A DNA stretch of 64,000 nt from contig NZ_CAKXZS010000008.1 in NCBI RefSeq assembly GCF_935822925.1, positions 1 through 64,000 on the forward strand, written 5' to 3'. This document shows positions 37,788 to 46,812 of the stretch, piece by piece. How positions within the stretch are numbered: the first letter of the stretch is position 1; the number at the start of each line of letters is the position of its first letter. The notes beneath the pieces are model-generated. The model did not search any database. It had not been told where the DNA came from and saw only the letters and a program-made list of their open reading frames with translations. The position numbers and the translations under genes were made by a program. The DNA is from Mesorhizobium ventifaucium (GTDB taxonomy: Bacteria > Pseudomonadota > Alphaproteobacteria > Rhizobiales > Rhizobiaceae).

Positions 37788-39223
37788 GATGCTGCTCCGA
37801 TCGATTGATCGAGGCGGATCGGAAACAGCGGCTCGCACACCGCGACGCCCTCGGTGACAGCGGGCCGCCGCTCCGCCGCCAAGGTTTCGACCGGACGTTC
37901 GCTCTTCAACGGGTGAAGCGTCGTGCCGATGATGGCCCGCTCGCATGCCTGATAGGCGGCATTGCGGCGGGCGGAGGCGGCCTGAACCCGTTTCTGGATA
38001 TGCCCTTGCTGCAGGCTGGACAGCACGCCGCCTTCCGCCTCGATCCGCTGGAATTCTTCCCAGGCCGCTTCGCAGAGTTCAGCAGTCAGCGCTTCAACGG
38101 CGCCCGAACCGCAAGCAGGGTCGGCGACATGATCGATATGGCTTTCGTTGGCCATGATCAGTTGCGTGTTGCGGGCGACACGGCGGGCAAAGCCCGCCGG
38201 CAGGCCATGCGCGATTGTATGCGGCAGGATTGAGATCGAATCCGCTCCGCCGGCTGCCGCGGCAAAACTGGCGATCGTGGTGCGCAGGATGTTCGTCTCC
38301 GGGTCCGCCGAAGTCATCATACGGAACGACGTTTCGGCATGGACGTTGGCGGTGGAAGCCGCGATCGAGCATGCCTCCTGGACCCGCGCCCACAGCCTGC
38401 GCAAAGCCCTGACCTTGGCCATCGACGCGAACTGGTCCTGGTCGACGCTGAGCGCAAAGCCGATATGGGGCGCCGCATAGACAAGCGGCTGGCGCGCCTC
38501 CTCGAACATCCGGAGATAGGAGACCGCCGAAGCCATCATGGTGCCCAGCTCCTGCGCTTCGGTGGCGCCGGCATTGTGGAAGACGCGCCCGTCTGCCTCC
38601 AGCAGGACCCCGGGCACGCCCATCGAGAAAAAGTGCGCCAGGGACTGCGGCATCGACGCCTGCAAGGCCTCGATCGACATCCGCAACCGGCCGGTTCCGG
38701 CAAAGATCGCCGCCGGGTCGATACCGAAGGACAGGTTGAGCTTTGCCGGGTCTGACCGGCGCTTGCCCAGGAACGCAACCAGCCAGTCGGCCACGGCGCG
38801 GCTCCAGGGATGCGCGTCGATGCGGACCTGGATCCGGTTGAGCGGCACGCTGTCGAGCACGGTCTCCAGCGCCTCGGCAGTCCTCGGCAGGCCGTAGCCG
38901 AACGCATTCGGCGCGCCTTCGAAGACAAGCGACAGTCCGGTGGCCCCCTGTGCGACGTCCTCCAGGGCCTGGGCTTTGGCGCGGCCGACATCGGGGTCGT
39001 CGATACGCTGGCTGACGATCCAGGGCGATCCGGGATTTGCCCGCGCGAGAGGCTCTGCGGTGACCGAACGATCATAGAGCGGCTCGATGCGGATGCCATC
39101 GTCCGTATGGCTTACGAGCTTTTCCTCGAAGGATCCGCCGGCCAAGGCTTTTTCCGCAACGGCCAGCCACCGCTGCCGGTCAGGGTTCGGAAGTTCGGCA
39201 TCGTGGTTCAAGGCACCGGCCAT
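37784..39223 (-). CDS. Methylmalonyl-CoA mutase small subunit
   Basis: Encodes 479 residues, the non-catalytic partner. It is homologous to the barrel part of the large subunit but lacks the C-terminal B12-binding domain, so it cannot work alone. Recognisable barrel sequences are [13 protein letters not shown] and [18 protein letters not shown]. Together with the following gene it forms the heterodimeric propionate-pathway enzyme. No MeaB-type chaperone gene lies nearby. Confidence 0.9.
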
Positions 39224-39484
39224 CCGCTTTCCTCGTCTTCTCGGCCGATAGGCCTGGAACGTCAGTCTACGGTTCCCCGTCGCATATCACAATGCAACAC
39301 GCGTCCTGCTACGGGGAACCGCCAACCGATTGCCAAACATGCGCAAAATCCGCAAGCTCCAAAAAGCCCAATTTCGACCATGGCCATTGTCGCTGCGCAA
39401 TGGCGTCATTATACCTGCGGCGAGCCCCGTTACTTTCAATAGATCAGGGGCATTCAACACTTCAGGCTTGCGGAGACCGAACAC

Positions 39485-41032
39485 ATGGTTGACGACACCA
39501 GTATTTTCATCGGAGCCAGCCGAAAGCCTGATGACAGCTACCAGCGCGCCGAAAATCTGCTGCTTCAGTATGGCAATCGTCACGGCCTGGTCACCGGCGC
39601 GACCGGCACCGGCAAGACCGTGAGCTTGCAGATTCTGGCGGAAGGTTTCTCCAATGCCGGCGTGCCGGTCTTCTGCGCCGACATTAAGGGCGATCTGTCC
39701 GGTATCGCCATGATGGGCACGGCACAGGATTTTCTGGTCAAGCGCGCCGAGCAGGTCAAGCTCGATCCCTATGATTTCCAGGAATTTCCGGTCATCTTCT
39801 GGGATCTTTTCGGCGAGCAGGGCCATCCGATCCGCGCCACTGTCTCGGAAATGGGGCCGCTGCTGCTGTCGCGCCTTATGAACCTGTCCGAGGCGCAGGA
39901 AGGCATCATGAACATCGCCTTCCGCATCGCCGACGAGGAAGGCTTGTTGCTGCTGGACCTGAAGGACCTGCAAGCGCTTCTTGCCAACATCGCCGAACGC
40001 GCCGAAGAAATCGGCGCTCGCTACGGCAATGTGACGAAACCTTCGGTTGGCGCAATCCAGCGCACGCTGCTGGTTCTTGAGCAGCAGGGCGCGACGAATT
40101 TCTTCGGCGAGCCGGCATTACGGATCGCCGACATCATGCGCACCACCCGCGACGGGCGCGGCGCGATCAGCGTGCTGGCCGCCGACAAGCTTATGATGAA
40201 TCCTCGGCTCTATGCGACATTCCTGTTGTGGCTGATGTCGGAACTGTTCGAGGAACTGCCCGAAGTCGGCGATCCCGACAAGCCAAAGCTGGTCTTCTTC
40301 TTTGACGAGGCGCACCTTCTGTTTGACGACGCGCCTAAGGTGCTGATCGACCGCGTCGAACAGGTGGTCCGCCTGATCCGTTCGAAGGGCGTCGGCGTTT
40401 ACTTCGTCACCCAGAATCCGCTGGATATCCCCGAAACCGTTCTGGCCCAGCTCGGCAACCGGGTGCAGCACGCCCTGCGCGCCTACACGCCACGGGAGCA
40501 GAAGGCTGTGAGGACCGCCGCCGAGACGTTCAGGCCCAATCCCGACTTCGACTGTGCTACCGTGATCACGCAACTCGGCACCGGGGAGGCGCTGGTCTCC
40601 ACGCTGGAAGCCAAAGGTGTTCCGTCCATGGTCCAGCGGACGCTGGTTCGCCCGCCGTCGTCGCGACTTGGCCCGATCACGCCTGACGAGCGCCGCACGC
40701 TGATCACCGAGAGCCCGGTTGCGGGACAGTACGATCAGACCGTCGATCGCGAATCGGCTTTCGAGATGCTGCAGAAAAAAGCCAAGGATGCTTTGGACGC
40801 GGAGGCGCAGCAGCAGGAGAGCGGCGGCTCGCGCTGGACCATTCCAGGCTTCGGCAATGACGATCCCGCCCCCCAGCCCACCGGCGGCAGGCGAGCACCG
40901 GCGCCGCGAGCGTCCAATCGCCAGACGGTGGCGGAGGCGGCGATCAAATCGGTGGTTCGCTCGGTCGGCACGTCGGTTGGACGGGCGATCGTGCGCGGCA
41001 TCCTCGGCAGCCTGGCTAGGGGGCGGCGCTGA
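39485..41032 (+). CDS. HerA-like ATPase (DUF853 family)
   Basis: Encodes 515 residues. Walker A GATGTGKT (38-45), [10 protein letters not shown] (near 68) and Walker [12 protein letters not shown] (near 270) are intact, and [28 protein letters not shown] is the family hallmark (only short pieces quoted: [12 protein letters not shown]). The C-terminus is basic and rich in Ala, Pro and Arg. DUF853 proteins belong to the HerA/FtsK ATPase superfamily and are usually annotated as DNA translocase-like; their job is not established. Divergent from the mutase genes across 261 bp. Confidence 0.88.
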   Translation: MVDDTSIFIGASRKPDDSYQRAENLLLQYGNRHGLVTGATGTGKTVSLQILAEGFSNAGVPVFCADIKGDLSGIAMMGTAQDFLVKRAEQVKLDPYDFQEFPVIFWDLFGEQGHPIRATVSEMGPLLLSRLMNLSEAQEGIMNIAFRIADEEGLLLLDLKDLQALLANIAERAEEIGARYGNVTKPSVGAIQRTLLVLEQQGATNFFGEPALRIADIMRTTRDGRGAISVLAADKLMMNPRLYATFLLWLMSELFEELPEVGDPDKPKLVFFFDEAHLLFDDAPKVLIDRVEQVVRLIRSKGVGVYFVTQNPLDIPETVLAQLGNRVQHALRAYTPREQKAVRTAAETFRPNPDFDCATVITQLGTGEALVSTLEAKGVPSMVQRTLVRPPSSRLGPITPDERRTLITESPVAGQYDQTVDRESAFEMLQKKAKDALDAEAQQQESGGSRWTIPGFGNDDPAPQPTGGRRAPAPRASNRQTVAEAAIKSVVRSVGTSVGRAIVRGILGSLARGRR

Positions 41033-41037
41033 AAGCA

Positions 41038-41105
41038 CCGCATCGGACCCAAAACCAGGCACCGGTTTTGCGAGAAGCTGATGCTCAGGGAAAAGCATCG
41101 GACCG
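41038..41105. repeat. GCATCGGACC repeat with hairpin potential
   Basis: GCATCGGACC occurs at 41040-41049 and in AAAGCATCGGACCGGA (41094-41105), with AAAACCaggcacCGGTTTT between. Similar GCATCGGACC units are common between rhizobial genes. It lies between the HerA-like gene and the converging transpeptidase gene. Confidence 0.5.
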
Positions 41106-41151
41106 GAAAATTGCGGCGCCGAAAGTCCGCCGCTCCAGCGCTTCGATCAGC

Positions 41152-41976
41152 TCAAAAGATCGAGTCCGTGATCGCCCTTGCCGGGCCGAGCAGGATCGAT
41201 CCTTCCGGCACGCCCGCATCGATTGGAATGGCTTTGCGGTCTGCCGTGGCAACCAGTTCCTGACCGACACCGGCGGTAACGACCACCGGCGTCTTGTTGG
41301 GCACACGGTCATAAAGGTCAATAATGTCCTGATTTATCAAGCGAACGCACCCAGATGACACCGATTTGCCTATGGAAAACCACTCCGGGGAGCCGTGCAG
41401 GCGGTAAAGCGTGTCCTCGTTGCCCTCGAAGAGATACAGCGCCCGCGCTCCGAGCGGATTGGTTAGCCCGCCGGGCATGCCGCCATTCTCGGCGCTGTAT
41501 TCTGCGAGCTCGGGCTGGCGGGCGATCATTTCGGCCGGCGGGGTCCATTTCGGCCACTTCTGCTTCCACTGGACGACGGCACCACCAGACCATTCGAAAC
41601 CGGCGCGACCCAGCCCGACCCCATAACGAATGGCTTGTCCGCCCGGACGCACGAGATAGAGGTGGTGGCCGGCCGTATCGACGACGATGGTGCCGGGCGG
41701 CTGGCCGGTCGGATCGGGAACGATCTGACGCAGAAATTGCTCGTCGATTTTCTCGTAAGGTATGCCCGGCAGCTCGAACCCACTGTCGCTGACCGGACCG
41801 TACATTGTTGCATAGTCCAGGAACGGCGGCTCGACATTGGCTGGCGGCGGCGGCTCGACCGGCCGCTGCGCCACCGTGGTGCAGGCGGAAACCGCAATCG
41901 AGGCGGCGCCGAGCGCAGCGGCGTTGAGAAAGCCACGACGGCTCAGGCGATAGGAGTCGATTTCGGTTGTGAACAT
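41152..41976 (-). CDS. L,D-transpeptidase (YkuD family) with Tat/lipoprotein-like signal
   Basis: Encodes 274 residues. The N-terminus has a twin-arginine motif SRRGFL followed by a hydrophobic core and a lipobox-like VSAC, so it should be exported and perhaps lipid-anchored. The catalytic YkuD motif runs as HGSPEWFSIGKS, then SSGCVRLINQD, with the nucleophilic cysteine in SGCVR. It makes 3-3 cross-links or anchors proteins in the peptidoglycan. Single gene. Confidence 0.9.
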   Translation of the reverse strand: MFTTEIDSYRLSRRGFLNAAALGAASIAVSACTTVAQRPVEPPPPANVEPPFLDYATMYGPVSDSGFELPGIPYEKIDEQFLRQIVPDPTGQPPGTIVVDTAGHHLYLVRPGGQAIRYGVGLGRAGFEWSGGAVVQWKQKWPKWTPPAEMIARQPELAEYSAENGGMPGGLTNPLGARALYLFEGNEDTLYRLHGSPEWFSIGKSVSSGCVRLINQDIIDLYDRVPNKTPVVVTAGVGQELVATADRKAIPIDAGVPEGSILLGPARAITDSIF

Positions 41977-42136
41977 CGTTGCCTTTTCTAGGTCTCAGAT
42001 CGGAATACGCCGATCAGTACGGCGCCAGCCCTACCAATGCCTGGCGCGATAGGCGGTTCCGATTCTGGCCTGACGGTGAACAAACAAAGGCAAAGCTGTG
42101 ACGGTTCCGCCCCTGTTGCGCCGAGGCAACAGCCCC

Positions 42137-42235
42137 ACAGCGCCGCGCGTCGGTAAAGAACGCTGTAGCAGTTTTATTTTGCACATGGTCCTTTCCAAAA
42201 AATCGATTCCGATTTGGCGTCATGCGTCAGCCTGC
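42137..42235. repeat. Rhizobial-type repeat, family A, copy 2
   Basis: ACAGCG (42137-42142) pairs with CGCTGT (42161-42166), then an ACATGGTCCTTT and GTCATGCGTCAG tail. The same order as copy 1 (ACAGCGCCGCGCG, CGCTGTA, CATG..TCCTTT, GTCATGCGT) shows both belong to one family. The end lies at the stop of the dehalogenase gene on the opposite strand. Confidence 0.55.
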
Positions 42236-42889
42236 GGCGAGCAGGCCTTCGAGCGAGGGCAGGATCAGGGCCGGCGGAAAGTCCCGGTATTCCTCGGGCT
42301 GGTTGGAGCGGTTGATCCAGACAGTCCGGAAGCCGAATTTGGTGGCGCCGGCGACGTCCCAGCGGTTGGATGACTGAAACGACACCGCACCCGGATAGAG
42401 ACGCCAGCCTGTCGTGACCATGTCGTAGACCGACGGATCGGCCTTGAAGCGCTTGACGGCATCGACGGAATAGATGTCGTCCAGAAACTGGTCGAGCGCG
42501 GCCGATTTGACCGCCGCTTCCAGCATTTCAGGCGAGCCGTTGGAGAGGATCGCCAGCTTGGCGCCCGATGCTTTGAGCGCCTTTAGCACGGCCGGCACCT
42601 CCGGATAGCAGTCCAGCCGCCAATAGGCGTCGAGCAGCTTGGCCCTGAGCCCCTTGTCCGCGGAGGGAACCTGGCGCAGGGCGAAATCGAGCGCCTGCTC
42701 GGTGAGTTGCCAGAAGTCGGCGTAGGCGCCCATCAGCGTCCTCACCCAGGAATATTCCAGTTGCTTGGCGCGCCAGATCTCCGACAGGAGCTGGCCGTCT
42801 GGCCCGATCTGGTCGGCATGACGGCGCACGGCGGCATGGACATCGAACAGCGTGCCGTAGGCGTCGAAAACGTAAGCCGCATGGTGCAT
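42227..42889 (-). CDS. Haloacid dehalogenase, type II
   Basis: Encodes 220 residues from MHHAAYVF; a longer in-frame start is not used. Nucleophile Asp9 in VFDAYGTLFDV, LSNGSPEML (second motif), the lysine in VKRFKADPSVYD and SSNRWDVAGATKFG are typical of L-2-haloacid dehalogenases. In soil bacteria the family also includes enzymes with other 2-haloacid-like or phosphate substrates. Single gene. Confidence 0.88.
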   Translation of the reverse strand: MHHAAYVFDAYGTLFDVHAAVRRHADQIGPDGQLLSEIWRAKQLEYSWVRTLMGAYADFWQLTEQALDFALRQVPSADKGLRAKLLDAYWRLDCYPEVPAVLKALKASGAKLAILSNGSPEMLEAAVKSAALDQFLDDIYSVDAVKRFKADPSVYDMVTTGWRLYPGAVSFQSSNRWDVAGATKFGFRTVWINRSNQPEEYRDFPPALILPSLEGLLAAG

Positions 42890-43047
42890 GGTGACAGTTT
42901 TGCGGCGAGGCAAGGCGAGGCGCAAGCACGGATTGCAATTCGCATGCCGCTGGCCTTAACAAATCTCAGCCATATCAGTTGACGGCAGGCGCCAAAGCAT
43001 CTTCCAATGGCGAGACAGGACAGCTTTTTGAAACGCGGAACCAAGCG

Positions 43048-43926
43048 ATGACACTGGCGGCTGCGGCGCAATCCGCGACATGGACCTTCGTGGATGGCGA
43101 CTGGCACGAGGGCAACGTCGCCATTCTGGGGCCGCGCAGTCATGCCATGTGGCTCGGCACCAGCGTATTCGACGGCGCCCGCTGGTTCGAGGGTGTCGCC
43201 CCCGACCTCGACCGCCACGCCGCGAGGGTGAACGCTTCGGCGATCGCGCTTGGTCTCAAACCATCCATGAGCGCCGAAAAGATCGTCGGGCTGACCTGGG
43301 ACGGGCTGAAGAAGTTCAACGGGAAGACGGCGGTCTACATAAGGCCGATGTACTGGGCCGAGCATGGTGGCTATATGGGTGTGCCGGCAGATCCGGCCTC
43401 GACCCGTTTCTGCCTTTGCCTTTACGAATCGCCAATGATCTCGCCGGCGGGCTTTTCGGTCACCGTCTCGCCGTTCCGCCGCCCGACCATCGAAACCATG
43501 CCGACCAACGCCAAGGCCGGCTGCCTTTATCCCAATAACGGCCGGGCCATCCTTGAAGCCAAGATGCGCGGCTTCGACAACGCCCTGGTGCTTGACATGC
43601 TGGGCAATGTCGCCGAGACCGGAACCTCGAACATTTTCCTGGTCAAGGATGGCCATGTCCTGACGCCGGCGCCGAACGGCACGTTCTTGTCCGGCATCAC
43701 CCGCTCGCGGACGATGACGCTGCTTGACGAGTATGGATTCAAGACCATCGAAAAGGCGCTGTCGGTGCGCGAGTTCCTCGAAGCGGACGAGATATTCTCG
43801 ACGGGAAATCATTCGAAGGTCGTGCCGGTCACCCGCATCGAGGATCGCAATCTCCAGCCCGGGCCGGTAGCCAAAAAGGCGCGCGAACTCTATTGGGATT
43901 GGGCGCATTCGACTTCGGCCGGCTGA
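43048..43926 (+). CDS. Branched-chain aminotransferase-like protein
   Basis: Encodes 292 residues from MTLAAAAQ; an upstream in-frame ATG at 42979 has no ribosome site. A fold-type IV PLP enzyme with the cofactor lysine in PTNAKAGCLYPN, and the EMR-type EAKMRGFDNALVLD and GTSNIF pieces. Typical size for IlvE-like proteins. It probably transfers amino groups to branched-chain 2-keto acids; D-amino acid aminotransferase or aminodeoxychorismate lyase activity is possible in this fold. Confidence 0.87.
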   Translation: MTLAAAAQSATWTFVDGDWHEGNVAILGPRSHAMWLGTSVFDGARWFEGVAPDLDRHAARVNASAIALGLKPSMSAEKIVGLTWDGLKKFNGKTAVYIRPMYWAEHGGYMGVPADPASTRFCLCLYESPMISPAGFSVTVSPFRRPTIETMPTNAKAGCLYPNNGRAILEAKMRGFDNALVLDMLGNVAETGTSNIFLVKDGHVLTPAPNGTFLSGITRSRTMTLLDEYGFKTIEKALSVREFLEADEIFSTGNHSKVVPVTRIEDRNLQPGPVAKKARELYWDWAHSTSAG

Positions 43927-44032
43927 CTGGCAAAAAGAGGAACCGGCGCTTCATTCCGGAGTTGTTCCACACCAATCCAGACCTATGTTAGTCCGGTACC
44001 GACACCGGATTTTTCCACGAGGAGTACGACCG

Positions 44033-44629
44033 ATGGCTTTTGAACTGCCCGCCTTGCCCTATGACTACGAGGCCTTGCAGCCTTACATGTCGAAGGAGAC
44101 GCTGGAGTATCACCACGACAAGCACCACAAGGCCTATGTCGACAACGGCAACAAGCTGGCTGCCGAAGCCGGGCTCGGCGATTTGTCGGTCGAAGAGGTT
44201 GTCAAACAGTCCTTCGGCAAGAACCCCGGACTCTTCAACAATGCCGGTCAGCATTACAATCATATCCATTTCTGGAAGTGGATGAAGAAGGGGGGCGGCG
44301 GCAACAAATTGCCGGGCGCGCTGCAAAAGGCGTTCGACAGCGATCTTGGCGGCTACGACAAGTTCAAGGCCGATTTCATCGCCGCCGGAACCACCCAGTT
44401 CGGTTCGGGCTGGGCCTGGGTTTCGGTCAAGGACGGCAAGCTGGCGATCTCGAAGACGCCGAACGGCGAGAACCCGCTGGTCCATGGCGCGACGCCGATC
44501 CTGGGCGTCGATGTCTGGGAGCACTCCTATTACATCGACTATCGCAACGCCCGGCCGAAATATCTTGAAGCCTTCGTCGACAGTCTCATCAACTGGGACC
44601 ATGTCCTTGAGCTCTACGAAAAGGTATAG
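44033..44629 (+). CDS. sodB: Superoxide dismutase, iron type
   Basis: Encodes 198 residues with GAGGAG before the ATG. Metal ligands are His27, His77 (YNHIHFW), Asp160 and His164 (VDVWEHSYY). Glutamine at 73 (AGQHYNH), in the N-terminal half before the second ligand histidine, is the iron-type signature. It converts superoxide to hydrogen peroxide and oxygen in the cytoplasm. Single gene closed by a strong terminator. Confidence 0.95.
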   Translation: MAFELPALPYDYEALQPYMSKETLEYHHDKHHKAYVDNGNKLAAEAGLGDLSVEEVVKQSFGKNPGLFNNAGQHYNHIHFWKWMKKGGGGNKLPGALQKAFDSDLGGYDKFKADFIAAGTTQFGSGWAWVSVKDGKLAISKTPNGENPLVHGATPILGVDVWEHSYYIDYRNARPKYLEAFVDSLINWDHVLELYEKV

Positions 44630-44646
44630 GCCTAACTGAGTTGCAG

Positions 44647-44674
44647 AAAAGCCCCGGCAAAACCGGGGCTTTTC
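44647..44674 (+). terminator. Rho-independent terminator of sodB
   Basis: AAAAGCCCCGG and CCGGGGCTTTT form an 11-bp stem around CAAAA, followed by T. The A-rich 5' side means it could also work in reverse. Confidence 0.9.
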
Positions 44675-44833
44675 TGTGTGTGCCAAAGGATCGGCCGCCC
44701 TTTTCCAGCACAGAACGACCGTCGCGAAAATTCACAGAAGCGTGAGGCGAATTCCCGGAATTTTCAAGCCACCTTTGCCGTTATCCATCAGTCGGACCTT
44801 CACCCGAAACATGATCATCACGGAGCCAATTGA

Positions 44834-45277
44834 ATGAGAAAGCTTATCCTCGCCATCTCGATCCTCGCCTTCACCGGTTCGGCGGCGTTTGCCGATCCGA
44901 TCCAGGAGCGGCAGGCCCTGATGAAGGAACGTGGAAAGATCGCCGGCCAATTGTCGAAAGTCGTCAAGGGCGAGATCCCTTACGACGCAGCGGCCGTGCT
45001 GACGGCGTTGAGGGCGCTGGAGGCCAACGCCGAGAAATTCCACGCAAACGTCGAAACCCTTTTCCCGGCTGGCAGCAACACCGGCGACACCACCGCTGCC
45101 CCAAAGATCTGGGAAGATATGGCCGGCTTCAAGGCGGTTGAAGAGAAATATCTCGCCGACGTCAAGGCTGCCGCGGCCGCCGCTCCTGCCGATGTCGATG
45201 CCTTGAAGGCGGGGTTCAACACCATAGGCGGCGATTGCGGCACCTGCCACCAGACATACAGGATAAAGAAGGGCTGA
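44834..45277 (+). CDS. Cytochrome c prime/c556-like protein
   Basis: Encodes 147 residues. A signal peptide ends at AFA (residue 20). The mature protein is helical with the single heme site CGTCH (135-139) close to the C-terminus, the position used by cytochrome c prime and c556. It is periplasmic and carries electrons or binds small gases. Starts ten bases before the next cytochrome gene, so they form an operon. Confidence 0.92.
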   Translation: MRKLILAISILAFTGSAAFADPIQERQALMKERGKIAGQLSKVVKGEIPYDAAAVLTALRALEANAEKFHANVETLFPAGSNTGDTTAAPKIWEDMAGFKAVEEKYLADVKAAAAAAPADVDALKAGFNTIGGDCGTCHQTYRIKKG

Positions 45278-45286
45278 TAGCGGGCG

Positions 45287-46240
45287 ATGCGCCTGCTGAA
45301 AAAACTTGTCTGCGCCGCCCTCGTTCTGGGCGCCGCCGGCGCGGTCGCCGGCTGGTTCATGTCGGCGCCGGTCAGGCTCGACGCCGACACCCTGGCGACG
45401 CAACTTGGCCCGGGCGATGCCGCCAGGGGCAAGCGCATTTTTGATGCCGGCGGCTGTACATCCTGTCATGCGAAGCCAGGCTCGCAAGGCGATGCCCGCC
45501 TTCAACTGGTCGGGGGTCTCGAACTCAAGACGCCGTTCGGCATCTTCGTGCCACCGAACATCTCTCAGGATGCCAAGGACGGTATCGGCGCCTGGTCGGT
45601 CGAAGACCTCGCCAACGCCATGCTGAAGGGCGTTTCGCCGAGCGGCGAGCACTTCTATCCGGCGTTTCCCTATGCGTCCTACGCACGCATGAAGCCGGCC
45701 GACATCGCCGATCTTCATGCCTTCCTGAAAACGCTTCCGGCGGTCGCCGGCAAGACGCCGCCCAATTCGCTGGGATTCCCATTCAACATCCGTCGCGGCA
45801 TCGGGCTGTGGAAACGTCTTTATTTGAGTGACCAGCCGGTGGTTTCCTTCCCCGATGGCACGCCGGATCCGGTGATGGCCGGCCGCTACCTGGTCGAAGG
45901 GCCGGGCCATTGCGGCGAATGCCACACGCCGCGTGATTTTGCTGGCGGCACCAGGAAGAGCCAGTGGCTGGCGGGTGCCGCGGCTGCCGAAGGCAGCGGC
46001 ATCGTGCCGAACATCACCTCGGGCGAAGGCGGGCTCAGTGACTGGTCGGAGGCCGACATCGCCTACTTTCTCGAAACCGGCTTCACGCCCGATTTCGATT
46101 CGGTGGGCGGCGCCATGGTCGATGTGCAGAGAAACATGGCCGAGCTGGCGCCCGAGGACCGGGCGGCGATATCAGCCTATCTGAAGGCCATACCGCCGCA
46201 TCCCAACGGCTATTCGGCGCCCAAGCAGCCTTCGAACTGA
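45287..46240 (+). CDS. Membrane-anchored diheme cytochrome c
   Basis: Encodes 317 residues. The first 30 residues act as a signal anchor. Two heme sites are CTSCH (57-61) and CGECH (about 205-209), each in a cytochrome c-type domain. Such diheme proteins often take electrons from a dehydrogenase, for example an alcohol, sorbosone or quinoprotein-type enzyme, but none is adjacent. Downstream of, and probably partner to, the c prime gene. Confidence 0.9.
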   Translation: MRLLKKLVCAALVLGAAGAVAGWFMSAPVRLDADTLATQLGPGDAARGKRIFDAGGCTSCHAKPGSQGDARLQLVGGLELKTPFGIFVPPNISQDAKDGIGAWSVEDLANAMLKGVSPSGEHFYPAFPYASYARMKPADIADLHAFLKTLPAVAGKTPPNSLGFPFNIRRGIGLWKRLYLSDQPVVSFPDGTPDPVMAGRYLVEGPGHCGECHTPRDFAGGTRKSQWLAGAAAAEGSGIVPNITSGEGGLSDWSEADIAYFLETGFTPDFDSVGGAMVDVQRNMAELAPEDRAAISAYLKAIPPHPNGYSAPKQPSN

Positions 46241-46267
46241 CGCGAAACCGGGCGGGATGGCGGCGCG

Positions 46268-46651
46268 TCAGCGGTCGCCTAGGAAATCGAAGCCGGCTTC
46301 GAAGAAATGATTGTAGTTGCAGGTCATTTCCTCGCCGGGCGCGATGTCGCGCGACGCATATGTCTCCTCGGGCGAGGAGACGTCGCAATTCGGGTCATCG
46401 GCATGGTTCATGTAGCGGGCGTCGTCGGCTTCGAAGACGATGTAATTCGGGTCGCGCCGGTCGGGATAGGAATAGCGATCGAGATAAGTTTTGATCGGCC
46501 CGGTTTCGCGCTCATAGACCTCGACAGGGATGCGCCGGTCGTAATTGGGATCGAGCTTCCAAACCAGTGTGCCGCGGGGAATGTGGTTCTTGGCAAAGAC
46601 ACCGATGCCCTGGATGGGCGATTTGTCGAGGTAGACGTCGACGAGCAACAT
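46268..46651 (-). CDS. Small SET-domain protein
   Basis: Encodes 127 residues, a bare SET domain. Visible motifs are GIGVFAKNHIPRGTLVW at the start, YMNHADDPNC (the NHxxxPN SAM-binding pocket) and GEEMTCNYNHFF (the catalytic GE..DY region with Tyr in NYNHF). It lacks pre- and post-SET zinc modules. SET domains transfer methyl groups to lysine side chains; targets in bacteria are largely unknown. Convergent with the diheme cytochrome gene. Confidence 0.87.
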   Translation of the reverse strand: MLLVDVYLDKSPIQGIGVFAKNHIPRGTLVWKLDPNYDRRIPVEVYERETGPIKTYLDRYSYPDRRDPNYIVFEADDARYMNHADDPNCDVSSPEETYASRDIAPGEEMTCNYNHFFEAGFDFLGDR

Positions 46652-46812
46652 GGCGGACCCTTGACGTGACTGGATGATTTTGGGTGGCGCGGCTGCGAAA
46701 AGCCGCGCATTGGGTAACGCGCGGCCATTGCAATTGCGAGCGGAAAATCGACCAGGCCCTGAGCCGAATCGGAATCAATTCTCCGCTGGGGATCGTGCGC
46801 AAGATCAAGTTC

